Source of the DNA: Cruorifilaria tuberocauda
Lineage: Eukaryota > Nematoda > Chromadorea > Rhabditida > Onchocercidae
Direction of reading: 5' to 3'
Length of the DNA stretch: 18,916 bases
Assembly: GCA_013365365.1 (NCBI GenBank)
Contig: JABVXU010000826.1
Coordinates: 1 to 18,916 of the forward strand
Positions 8,164 to 17,174 of the stretch are shown one piece after another; the first letter of the stretch is position 1; each line of letters starts with the position of its first letter. Position numbers and translations under genes: made by a program. The notes below the pieces were generated by a model. The model saw only the letters and a list, made by a program, of their open reading frames with translations, ran no database searches and was not told the DNA's origin.

Positions 8164-8257
8164 CTCCAGGAGCATTGAAATCGATGCTTAAAACATTGAA
8201 AATTGTAGTACAAAGTAGCAGTAGGTAGAATAAGTAAAATAATATCGATTTCATCAT
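8164..8257 (-). CDS. cle-1: Exon 1 of a type XV/XVIII (multiplexin) collagen: start codon and signal peptide
   Basis: The exon begins with two adjacent ATG codons (8257-8255 and 8254-8252). An in-frame TAA lies 15 bases upstream, so the protein cannot start earlier in this exon. It encodes 31 residues plus the first base of a split codon. After MMKS comes a strongly hydrophobic stretch (ILFYLFYLLLLCTTIF), then NVLS-IDFNAPG. This is a typical secretory signal peptide, with a plausible cleavage after NVLS (Val at -3, Ser at -1). The exon ends in phase 1 at a GTCAGT donor (8163-8158). That phase fits exon 2 exactly and creates an Asp codon (G|AT). The family name comes from exons 2 and 3; this exon alone shows only that the product is secreted. 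It would be exported to the extracellular matrix or basement membrane. The second Met could equally be the start. Transcript evidence is needed to prove the 7-kb splice to exon 2. Confidence 0.72.
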
Positions 8258-8362
8258 AGCATCAAATTTTTAATAGATTATTTTTTAAATTTGTCAATTT
8301 TTATTAATACCGTATGATTAATACCGTAGAATGTATTTTACTAATTACCGTAGAATTTATAC
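8258..8362 (-). promoter_or_regulatory. Proximal upstream region of the collagen gene: three TACGGTA words and a TATA-like site
   Basis: The word TACCGTA (TACGGTA on the gene strand) occurs at 8308, 8322 and 8346, two of them extended to TACCGTAGAAT. TATAAAT on the gene strand lies at 8361-8355, about 100 bases before the ATG. No clear pyrimidine-AG site for leader trans-splicing is visible close to the ATG; the nearest AG is the TTAG at about 8340. Just before the start, an ATG-CTA-TGA mini-frame (8262-8254) overlaps the start codon and might lower translation if it is in the mRNA. All of this is by position and pattern only. Confidence 0.3.
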
Positions 8363-9200
8363 AAAATTCTTTAGCGCTTATTTCAAAACAAAACTGCAAA
8401 TATCAATTTTTCAATTTAGTCCAGTTTAAATTTGCAAAATTTTCAATTCAACCACAAACTTCAACGTAATGAAATTCAGAATTTCCAATTCAGTTAAATT
8501 GCAAAAAATACAAATTTCAACGTATTTGAATTCGAAATAAGTATATCAATCAATGTTGATTTCGATTAGATCCAATCAGAACTTGCAGTTTCAGTTAAAT
8601 TCAGAATATTGAATTTCAGTTAATACGTCGAGTACGAAATATTAATTTCAGTTCACTTTTTTAAAGCAACAAAGCTGTCGTCGCAATATTATCAGATTCA
8701 TACGAAAAAAAGAAAGTAAGCAAATTCGAATTCATTGAATTGAATAGATTAATATCGATGAAGCTAATTAATTAATTCGAATTACACGAATAACTGTCTA
8801 ATCATTACAGCAAATATTTCTTTATTTGGAAAATAGAAAAATTGCTCCGTTGAAAGATGAAATTCAGTAATTAATTACTAATCGTAATTTTGACAGTAAT
8901 TAATAGCAAGTAAGTAACAGTAATAGGAAGTAATAGAATTTGATATTATAGTAAAAATTATTATAATTAATATTTTACACTCATTAATGAAAGCGTAATT
9001 AAATTTATTAGCAGAAGAAAATGAGAGTAAAGAAAATTTTTCATAAAATACTAAAATACAATCGAATTTTTTTCGAATGATGATTGATCAATCATTTTCA
9101 ATCATTATTATCATTATTCCAATATTCGTTTATCTTCATTTTCAATAAATGACCAATCCGTTGGCGACCATTTTTGCTTAATTAGTATTAGCTAAAACGA
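8363..9200. other. Upstream region, no gene seen
   Basis: A+T-rich sequence with many AATTTCA, AAATTCAGAAT and TTCAGTTAAATT words between 8380 and 8640, which look like worn short repeats. I find no exon, RNA gene or transposon end. If the promoter of the collagen gene extends upstream, it would be here. Confidence 0.5.
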
Positions 9201-9355
9201 TTAGCATAGCATAACAAATCGTAATAATGATTGAAATGACGATTACTAACGATTGTGATAACAAATGATAATAGTTAGCATAGCATAACAAATCGTAATA
9301 ATGATTGAAATGACGATTACTAAGGATTTTGATCAAGAATAATAATAATAATAAA
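9201..9355. repeat. Direct repeat with 74-bp period: two near-identical 49-bp copies
   Basis: The words TTAGCATAGCATAACAAATC, GTAATAATGATTGAAATGAC and GATTACTAA, in that order, occur without a mismatch at 9201-9249 and 9275-9323. The second copy runs into a GAATAATAATAAT microsatellite. Identity of 49 bases points to a recent duplication. Confidence 0.9.
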
Positions 9356-10019
9356 TAGCATTACTTGAAATGTAATGAAAGGGAAAATTGAAAAGTAAAA
9401 AGAAGAAAGAGAAGAAAGCAGGCGGTACTTTTTGCTAACTTTTTTTCACATTTTTTTTGAAAAAAAAAACGAAAAGCCAACTAAAGAACTATTACTTTAA
9501 ATATTTAACAATTATAATTTCATTTTACTTTTTCTATATAAAGTTTTGTTTTATTTATAAAATACTTATTTGTTTACTTTATAAAGTAATAAAGTAATTT
9601 GATTAAAAGAATATGAAAATCATTGAAATTTTCATGATTTTTTTTTCATTTTCCCAAATTTCCTCCTTTTTTCTTCAGCTTTTTCGTTATCTTGATTACT
9701 TAATATAGAGTATTTAATATTATATATAGTATAAGTAAAATATAAGTAAAGGTTTATAAAATGAAAAAACGCCAATAATGAATTGAAATGAACGGAAAAG
9801 TGGTGCGTACCTCCAGTATACGTGAAAAGTAAAGTAATACTAAGATTTACTACGTAGTTTTTCCCGTGCATAGTAGTATTGTTACGTGTTACTATTAGTA
9901 ATACGTATAAAGTAGCACGTAAGTTACGTCGATAGTTTATAATTCAAATTTTGATTAAAAACTAAATTATAAAAATGATCTAATTATTAAAATATACTTA
10001 ATAATAAGAAAATTAACTG
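9356..10019. other. Upstream region, no gene seen
   Basis: A+T-rich DNA with a patch of ACGT-containing words at 9832-9930 (TACTACGTAGT, TTACGTGTTAC, ATACGTAT, CACGTAAGTTACGT). The minus-strand open frame at 9632-9871 has no recognisable feature and is not called. Confidence 0.5.
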
Positions 10020-10105
10020 AAACGATCAGCTTAACGAATCGTAATAATAATTTAAACAATGATTACTGACGATTGTAATCTCGAATAATAATAATAATAG
10101 ATAAA
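10020..10105. repeat. Third, diverged copy of the 9.2-kb repeat
   Basis: AACGATCAGC, TTAACGAATCGTAATAATAA and ATGATTACTGACGATTGTAA, followed by CTCGAATAATAATAATAAT, aligns with the 9201 and 9275 copies, including the trailing AAT microsatellite. It lies about 750 bases away, so the family is dispersed as well as tandem. Confidence 0.65.
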
Positions 10106-10447
10106 TAACAGATAAAAACTTTGCAATTTAAATTACTCATTTAAAAAATTTTGAAAACTTCAAAGTTTTTTTTATACTCATATGCTAGCTTTTTCGTTTC
10201 GTACTTCGAATTAAACTAACTATTAAATAGTATTAAAAATTAACTACTAAAAGAATGTAAAACAAGATTAACTTCCAAATAGTATTAAATAGCAAAGTTA
10301 AAATTAATTATTTATTAATGAAAACAAAATTACCTGTTTATTGTATATAAAATGATTTTATGAATTCAAAAATTATGAATTGTAATTATACATACAATAT
10401 GAAACTTTAAAAATTAACAGAAAAAAAGAGTAATTTGAAATACCGCC

Positions 10448-10872
10448 ATTACTATCATTGTTATCATTATCATTATCATTAGCATATTGGCATTAGCATT
10501 AGTTTAAAATTTTAGTGGGAAAGATAAATTGTAATATAAAATTCAGAAATTATCAATCATACTGTATATGAAGTGAAATTATAAGTTATAATATATATGA
10601 AACCTAAAATATGGAAACTTAGAAAAAGAATAATTTTACTATCATTATTATCAGTGTCATTATCATTAGTATTGTAATTAGCATACCTTAAATTAGCAAT
10701 ATAAAAGATAAATTATAAAGTGAAATTCAGAAATTATCATCGTTACTATCACACCTTAATCAGAAATTACCATTATTACTATCATTATCATTATCATTAT
10801 CATTAGTATTGTAATTAGCGCACCTCAAATTAGCAATATAGAAGATAAATTATAAAATGAAATTTAGAAATT
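10448..10872. repeat. Three-copy repeat of about 105 bp containing a (CATTAT)n core
   Basis: Copies lie at about 10448-10554, 10636-10738 and 10775-10872. Each has TTACTATCATT, a variable CATTATCATTAT run, TTAGTATTGTAATTAGC, ATTAGCAATATA, AAGATAAATT and AAATTCAGAAATT. The second and third copies are the most alike; the first is more diverged. Spacer between the first two is about 80 bases. Confidence 0.8.
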
Positions 10873-11440
10873 CTAAATTATATTATCAATTATGATAACA
10901 TATGATGATAACATATTATGATAAGAAATAATTCCTATATAAAAATTAATGGTTTTTAATTTTGTTTGAAAAAATTTTGAAAAAAAAGAGAGACAATAAA
11001 ACAAAAAAGAAAGAGAGAGAAAATTTGATTTTAATGAAACTAGTAAATGCATTACTTTTTGAAGGTTAAAAAGTAGAAAAGTTAAATTTTTTTTTTAATT
11101 GCAAAAAAAACTAATTTACTTAACAGGAAAGGACAATTTTCTTTTTCGTATTTTAAGTGAAATGATTGACGTACGTACAATCTATCGGATAGTCAAAATA
11201 TTGTAACCGGAAATGAAAACGGAATGAATGAAACAGGAAATAGAATTTTTCAAAAAAATGAATTTGACGTTTCCATTGGTTTAGTTAACACAATGATATT
11301 TCAATGTAGTATTTAATAAAAAAAATGTACCATAAATGAAAGTTTAAAGTTTCAAAATATCTTTTCAAATAATTTATTTTTCATGTCTTATTAAATGATT
11401 AACTTATACATTGATTTTTTACTTACAATCAAAAATTAAT
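10873..11440. other. Upstream region, no gene seen
   Basis: It contains ATGATAACATAT repeated twice at about 10895-10920 and A-rich runs. A less A+T-rich patch lies at 11160-11280, with GACGTACGTAC and AACCGGAAATGAAAACGGAAT. No exon or RNA gene can be supported. Confidence 0.5.
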
Positions 11441-11513
11441 TTATTATCACTATCATTATCATAATCATAATCATTATCGTTATCATTATCATTATCATTT
11501 ATCATTATCATCA
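11441..11513. repeat. (ATTATC)n microsatellite
   Basis: Imperfect TATCATTATCATAATCAT-type repeat of about 73 bases. It gives a dense row of TTATCA words. Confidence 0.85.
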
Positions 11514-12006
11514 AAGAAAGTTTCTTTTTTTTTTGCGAAAACTTGATTTCATTGCAAATTATTTTTTGAATTTCAGAATAAAATGAAAAAAATAGTTTGC
11601 AAGTTTAATCTGTAAATCTTTAAGGCTTATCAGATTTAGCTTATCATATCAGCTTATCATAGTCAAACTGTAAATTCCGTTTTCCGATATCAAGTTTAAA
11701 TATTAACTAACAATTTAAAACATAAAAATTATTATTTAATTATTTTCCTTATCTTTCACTAACCTATATATTGAAATTAATATTTGATAAGCTAAATATG
11801 ACAAGCTTTAACTTGAATTAATAAACCTGAAATTAATATTGAAAAATTGATTTAAAATTTAAATCTCCTTTTCAATATTAATTTCAAGCACTAACTGATA
11901 ATTTGTTATATGATAAATCATCATTTAATTATTCTTTTTATTATTTTCTTAACCACCTATACTTTGTAATTAATATTCAAAATGCATTTAGCGCCATCAT
12001 GACCTA
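11514..12006. other. Upstream region, no gene seen
   Basis: A+T-rich DNA with a few AGCTTATCA words (11627-11665) and TTAATATT-type words at 11775-11890. Nothing gene-like. Confidence 0.5.
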
Positions 12007-12240
12007 CCCAATAACCTAATATAACATAACTAGTACCAGTAACCCAATATAACATAACAAATACTAATAACCTAATATACAAGGTAACTACTACCCAATA
12101 ACCTAATATAACACAACTAGTACCAGTAACCCAATATAACATAACAAATACTAATAACCTAATATACAAGGTAACTAATATCAATAACCTGATACAAAAG
12201 GTACCAATAACCTAATATAATATAAAAAGTACTAGATTAG
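12007..12240. repeat. Higher-order tandem repeat, 87-bp unit made of 28+28+31-bp subunits
   Basis: CCCAATAACCTAATATAACA begins copies at 12007 and 12094, and a worn third copy starts at 12181. Each 87-bp unit has three subunits beginning ACCTAATATAACA, ACCCAATATAACA and ACCTAATATACAAGGTAAC. The first two copies differ at only a few positions. Because 87 is a multiple of three, the minus strand gives a frame (11957-12184) with a repeated 29-residue hydrophobic peptide. I regard it as accidental. The plus strand is almost free of G here. Confidence 0.9.
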
Positions 12241-13629
12241 TAACCTAGATAAGGTAAAATGCATAGCATTAAAAAAACTCAAAGTATTACTACATACGCA
12301 CACTAAAACTACCCTAAATACACCAAATTAAAAAAACTTACCAAAAGTAAGGATCAAAAGTAACTAAACTAGTAATAATCAGAGCAACCCAATAACTTAT
12401 CTGATCTCAAACTCATAAACAAAATGAAACATCAAAACAGAAGTATAACCATTTTAAATGAATTTTAAATATTAAGCATAGGCTAACATAAAACGTAGTC
12501 AAGAAAAAGTTTGCCCTAATTACAGATATTAATGAAGATAGGATGAATTTTAATAATTTACTCCATTTTGAATTATTTCAAAATTTTAATTTTCATCCTT
12601 TCCGCACTGTTTGTATTGTTTAAAAGGATTGTTTAGTTTAAAATTTTCATATACATTCCATTTACAATTAAATGAATCAATGAACATTTCATTAACAGGT
12701 GATTAATTAATTATTGATTAAATACATTCAGTGAAAATGAAGATAAATGAAAAGTATTCTAAATTATTTTACGATTTAAAAATTTAGAAATTTCTTAAAA
12801 TAGCATAATTTTTAAAATTATTTTACAAATTTATCAATTCAAAAATTTGTTAAAAATAAAAACAAAGAATAAAAAAAACAAAAGAATTGAACAATTTATG
12901 AATTTATGAATTTATGAACGAATTTATGAAATTAAAATTTTTCTTTAATTAATTTTTTAAAATTAATTAGTTTAGTTAAAATTGCAAAACGAATAGATAT
13001 TTTTATTTTAGCATTAATAATAGGAAAATATCTTCTAAGATTGAAAAAATAAGAAATCTCTCTTTTTTTGTTTGAATTAAAATTAATGAATGAATGCTAT
13101 CATAAGTGATAACTGATAAGAAACAATAGAAGTGATAATAAATGATTGATTTTTATTATTAAAACTAAAAAAAGAATTTAAAGAAATTTTTTCTATTAGA
13201 AGGCAATAATTAAGTAATTAATTAAAATTAAGTAATTAATTAATTAATTAATAGTTTTTCTTTTTTTTCTGTTAAAATTTAATGAATGAGATTAATTAAG
13301 GGAGAAATTGGGAATGAAAATTTGAAAAATTCAACATTATCGAATAAATTTCGCATGGGAAATTAACGATGGCGAAAAAAATTGTATAGCAATTTGATAG
13401 GAAAAATTTGAAGAAAAAGAAAAATTTTTTCCACTCGTCTATTCCATTTCAGTATATTTCGCATTTCCCATTGAAATTCATCTTTAATTTCAATGACATA
13501 TTTTTGGCTTATAAAATGACTGATTGATATCTTTATATTCATGAATACTTCATACATATTGCTAGACTAACTCAACATTTTTAAGTTAAAATCGATAGCT
13601 TAAAAGTGCATAAACTAAGAAGAATGAAA
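12241..13629. other. Upstream region, no gene seen
   Basis: From 12241 to about 12530 the plus strand stays A- and C-rich and G-poor. After that it is ordinary A+T-rich DNA. A (TTAA)n-like patch, AAGTAATTAATTAATTAATT, lies at 13210-13252, and two ACTGATAA/AGTGATAA words at about 13105-13130. The 64-codon minus-strand frame at 13363-13557 shows no known motif and is not called. No splice-linked exon was found. Confidence 0.5.
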
Positions 13630-14256
13630 TTCAGTATAGTTTTAAGCATAATACTTGAGTATTCTGTATAGTTATAAAGATAGAAATTGAACATTCGACA
13701 TAGTTATAAAGATGATAGATTTAAGATTCAGTATAGTTATGAAGATAGAAATTGAACATTCGATATAGTTATAAAGATGATGATTTAAGATTCAGTATAG
13801 TTTTGAGGATAAGAATTGAGTATTCAATATAGCAATGAAGATAGAGATTGAGTATTAGGTATAGTTGTGAAGATGATGATTAAGCATTGGGTATAGTTAT
13901 AATTGAACATTCGGTATAGTTTTAAGGATAAAAAAGAGTATTCAGTATAGTTATAAGCATGAAAATTGAGTATTCAATATGATTATATAGATAGAGATTG
14001 AGCATTAGTAATTGAACATCCAATATCATCATAAAAATTGAATATTCAGTATAATTATAAAGACGAAAATTGAGTATTCAACATAATTATAAAAATAGAG
14101 ATTAAGTATTCAGCATCACTGCTAGAAAAATTAAAATTGAATATTCAGTACAGTTATAAACATAAAAATTAAGTATTCAGTATAGTTATAAAAGTTGAGT
14201 ATTCAGTATAGAAATATAAAGATAGAGATTGAACATTCAGTATAGTTATAAAATTT
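13630..14256. repeat. Minisatellite of about 18 diverged units of about 32 bp
   Basis: The consensus is roughly CAGTATAGTTATAAAGATAG followed by AAATTGAGTATT. Units vary between about 28 and 40 bases, with AGTATT/ACATT and GATAGAGATT/GATGATTTAAG variants. A two-unit period of about 66 is seen at 13675-13800. The rest is irregular, which indicates an old array with several rounds of expansion. Confidence 0.9.
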
Positions 14257-14542
14257 AACCCATTTTTTCCATATCTTTTCATTCTTCTTTCAAATTCTTC
14301 TATTTCATTACTTTTGCTATCGAGAAAAGGAAAAAATTCAATAAAATATTCTTTTCATTTTATTATAGTTATAAATTATAGTTATATTCAGTATAGAAAT
14401 ATAAAGATAGAGATTGAGCATTCAATATAGTTATACAATTTAACCCATTTTTTCCTTATCTTTTCATTCTGCTATCATGAAAAGAGGAAAAAATTCGATA
14501 AAATATGCTTCTCATTTTATTATAGTTATAAATTATAGTTAT
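14201..14542. repeat. Large tandem duplication: 185-bp and 157-bp copies
   Basis: Copy A is 14201-14385 and copy B 14386-14542. Both start ATTCAGTATAGAAATATAAA, continue with TTTAACCCATTTTTTCC and GGAAAAAATTC, and end with TTATAGTTATAAATTATAG. Copy B lacks about 28 bases present in the middle of copy A (about 14285-14312). The left end of each copy is a unit of the preceding minisatellite, so the duplication arose from the array edge. Confidence 0.9.
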
Positions 14543-15354
14543 AAATCATTATTTTATCTTTTTTCCTTTCTTCATTCTTCATACCCTTTCCTATTTTATA
14601 TCATTCCAAAATAATCACTTCTATTATGTTTAATAAAGAAATTCCATTAATTTTTAAAAATCTCAGTATTACATCTATAGAGAATGAAAAAGAATGAGAA
14701 AAATATAAAAGAAATATGAAATATATGAGAGAAAAGAGAATGAAAGGAAAGTTGAAAGGAAAATGAAGTTTTTTTTAAAATTATTTCAAAATTAAAGCAA
14801 ATGGAAATGGAGTTACTTTCAACTATTATTACTGAAAAATCATGATAACAAATATTCATAATTAATCAGATAATTATTATGATAAAGAATAATATATATG
14901 CATATATAAATGAAGGATTTCATGAAAATATTTTTTGATTAATCTAATCATGATAACAAACATCCATAATTAATCAAATGATAACAATAATAATAATGAT
15001 AAGCATATATCAGTAGTATAACGATAGAGTTAAATTTATATTAATTTAAATTTTTTTAACTTTTATCAAATTTAAACTTATCAATATAATTACCTTAAAG
15101 ATTGAAAGTAAATACGTATATTTTCACGTGTAACAATAGTAAATAGTATGAATTATCACGTAAGTGATGATAATGATAAGAGGAGTGGTGATAAGAGAAT
15201 TGTATTCTAAAAAGGTTGTTGAAAAGATGGACGAAATGAGAGAGTAAGGAGAGGGGAAAAAACCGATCGCTTCCATTTATGCCATCTGACAACCCGAAAT
15301 AAACCAACAGAAACCACAGTCCACCAACCAATCAAACCATGCATTCCATAGGTC
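14543..15354. other. Upstream region, no convincing gene
   Basis: It contains a 31-base direct repeat (AATCATGATAACAAA, then ATAATTAATCA) at 14838-14868 and 14946-14976. A purine-rich patch follows at 14680-14770. At 15170-15354 is a less A+T-rich stretch with ACCGATCGCTTCC and CAACAGAAACCACAGTCCAC. Two overlapping minus-strand frames cross that last stretch (15095-15331 and 15207-15668). Neither has a recognisable domain, and the longer one is mostly a translation of the TG-rich repeat. Confidence 0.5.
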
Positions 15355-15995
15355 TGTACGTCGGTTTCTATAGTTGTGTGTGCGTGTGTACATCGATATG
15401 TGTGTGTACATATGCGTCCGTAGTCCGTATATGAATGTATATGTGTATGCATGTATCTATTCATTCCTATGCGTATACATATGCGTACGCACGTGTATGC
15501 ACGTACGTGTATGTATGTGTATGTGCATGTATATGTATTAAGTATATATATGAAAATGTATAGGTATGTATGTGCATACACGTATGTATTTATTATGTAT
15601 GCATTTTCATGTATATGTAGTCGTATATATATGTGCGTGTGTATACGTGTATGAATGTATACGTGCATGTGTATGTCTTATATGTGTATATGTGCGTGTG
15701 TATACGTGTATGAATGTATACGTGCATGTGTATGTCTTATATGTGTGTGTGTGCGTGTGTATACGTGTATGAGTGTATACGTGCATTTGTATGTCTTATA
15801 TGTGTGTGTGTGCGTGTGTATACGTGTATGAATGTATACGTGCATGTGTATGTCTTATATGTGTGTATGTGCGTGTTGTAAATGTATGTGTATTGTTTAA
15901 GTGTATGTGCCCATATATTTGTTGTGTGTCTGTGTGTGTACGTGTATGTGTGTGTGTCTATGTGTGTGTGTGAACATGTATGTGTGCGTGTATTT
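15355..15995. repeat. TG/TATG-rich alternating purine-pyrimidine tract
   Basis: About 640 bases of GTGTATGT, GTATACGTGT and TGTGTGTG words; the plus strand is rich in G and T and poor in A and C. Such alternating DNA can adopt left-handed (Z) form. Stop codons are rare in it, which explains the several open frames on both strands (Y/V/C/M-rich on plus; H/T/I/Y-rich on minus). None should be called a gene. Confidence 0.9.
15622..15870. repeat. 59-bp tandem repeat within the TG-rich tract
   Basis: The word TCTTATATGTG recurs at 15676, 15735, 15794 and 15853, exactly 59 bases apart. A shortened unit precedes it at 15622. Each unit carries GTGCGTGTGTATACGTGTAT, then GAATGTATACGTGCATGTG. Units differ at only a few positions (GAGTG for GAATG; CATTTG for CATGTG), so the array is young. 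Confidence 0.92.
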
Positions 15996-16796
15996 AATGA
16001 AGTGAGTACTTCAATGAATCAAGTAGTAAAGTTAATTTTAATGAGTTAAATGATTTTAGTGAATTTTAATGAATGAAGTTAAAATAAAGTAACTTAACAG
16101 TAACTTTCGCAAACTTACGAGATATACTGTAATTATCTGACATTATCCGTATTTTTCACGTCATATCAAATAATTAACTTACGTATTGTTTTTTTTTGCC
16201 AAACAATCAAAAATCTAATTTTAATAAATCAATTTATTATCGTTATTATTATCATTGTATCATTATCGTACAAATTATATCACTATCATATATCATTATT
16301 ATCATTATCATATAAAGCATAGGTAAATAATACAATTATAGAACATTTAAGGTAAGGTTAAGTAACACTTTTGTTTAATGATTGTTTAATTCATTTGTTA
16401 TTTTGCATTGTTTTTTTCTCTTCATTCATTCATTACTTTTATATTTTTAAAAGTTACAACTAGGCGAGAAAATAACATTTGAAATATCATGCATTTTTTT
16501 TACGTTGATATTCCAGCATTTTACGAATGTTTATCAAAATATCATATCAAAATCATTTATCATTCATTCATTATCGTTTTATTTAAGCGGACAAAGAAAA
16601 AAATGTTTAAAAAACAAAAACAACGAAACAAAATTTTTTTTTAAATTTCGAAATTACATGATTTCTGTTAAATTTTATTGTATTTAATTAATGATTCTAT
16701 TCATTTATCTTGTTTTTAGCAATTGAAAATTAGTTTAGTTAAAAGTAAATAAGTTAAAATAATAAGTATTAAGTTATAATAATAAGTAATTATAAT
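15996..16796. other. Upstream region, no gene seen
   Basis: It contains AATGA(A/G)T(G/T)AA words at 16000-16080 and an (ATTATC)n-like patch at about 16236-16316. AAGTTATAATAATAAGTA words lie at 16745-16796 and lead into the hairpin. The plus-strand frame at 16505-16687 shows no domain and is not called. Confidence 0.5.
16236..16316. repeat. TTATTATCATTATC microsatellite-like patch
   Basis: Imperfect repeat of ATTATC and ATATCA words in the upstream region. Confidence 0.7.
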
Positions 16797-16893
16797 AATA
16801 GTAAGTTATAACGATAAGTAAGATGATGAGTTAATTTTGAAAAAAAAAACTTCGTCTTACTCATCATCTTACTTATCATTATAACTTACTATT
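16797..16893. repeat. Long hairpin: 35-bp arms with one mismatch, 27-base loop
   Basis: The left arm 16797-16831 and right arm 16859-16893 are reverse complements at 34 of 35 positions; the only mismatch is C at 16812 against A at 16878. The loop (16832-16858) is A-rich. Arms read AATAGTAAGTTATAA, then GATAAGTAAGATGATGAGT. It could be a foldback element, a small-RNA precursor or a recent inverted duplication. It is the longest near-perfect inverted repeat I found in the window. Confidence 0.9.
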
Positions 16894-17137
16894 TAAGTAA
16901 GTTAGCTAAGAAGTTTTTGCTCTATAAAGATCTTTTAAAAATGTTTGATTTTAGTACTTATAAAAAGAGAATGGTTAAAATCGTGATAACAATAAGATTC
17001 TAACAATGAATTAATAAAATAAAGATAACGATAAAATAAAGATTTAATGAAATCTATCAGATAGTTATAGTAGTGAGAAAAAGAAACAATGATTTAGATT
17101 TTAAATCATAATTATAATCATCATTATGAATCCTAAT

Positions 17138-17174
17138 CTTAATTACTGCAGTATTAGCAATATCGGTAATTAAG
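17138..17174. repeat. Small hairpin CTTAATTAC / GTAATTAAG
   Basis: Perfect 9-bp arms at 17138-17146 and 17166-17174 around a 19-base spacer. The flanks AAT and AATAAGATT allow a second short pairing. TAATTA cores are typical homeodomain targets, but no function is shown. Confidence 0.5.

Noticed and set aside
11957..12184. Minus-strand frame with a repeated 29-residue hydrophobic peptide, as a small membrane protein
   Set aside because: It exists only because the 87-bp DNA repeat is a multiple of three and its strand lacks stops. There is no splice or promoter context, and the third DNA copy is worn.
13363..13557. 64-codon minus-strand frame with a less biased composition
   Set aside because: No recognisable motif, no supporting splice sites in phase, and no neighbouring exons.
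15207..15668. 153-codon minus-strand open frame rich in H, T, Y and I, as a gene
   Set aside because: Most of it translates the TG/TATG repeat, which lacks stops in several frames on both strands. The short non-repeat tail at 15207-15354 shows no known motif.
15451..15973. Three plus-strand open frames rich in V, Y, C and M
   Set aside because: They are overlapping products of the same 59-bp and TG repeats. The period is not a multiple of three, so no consistent repeat protein results.
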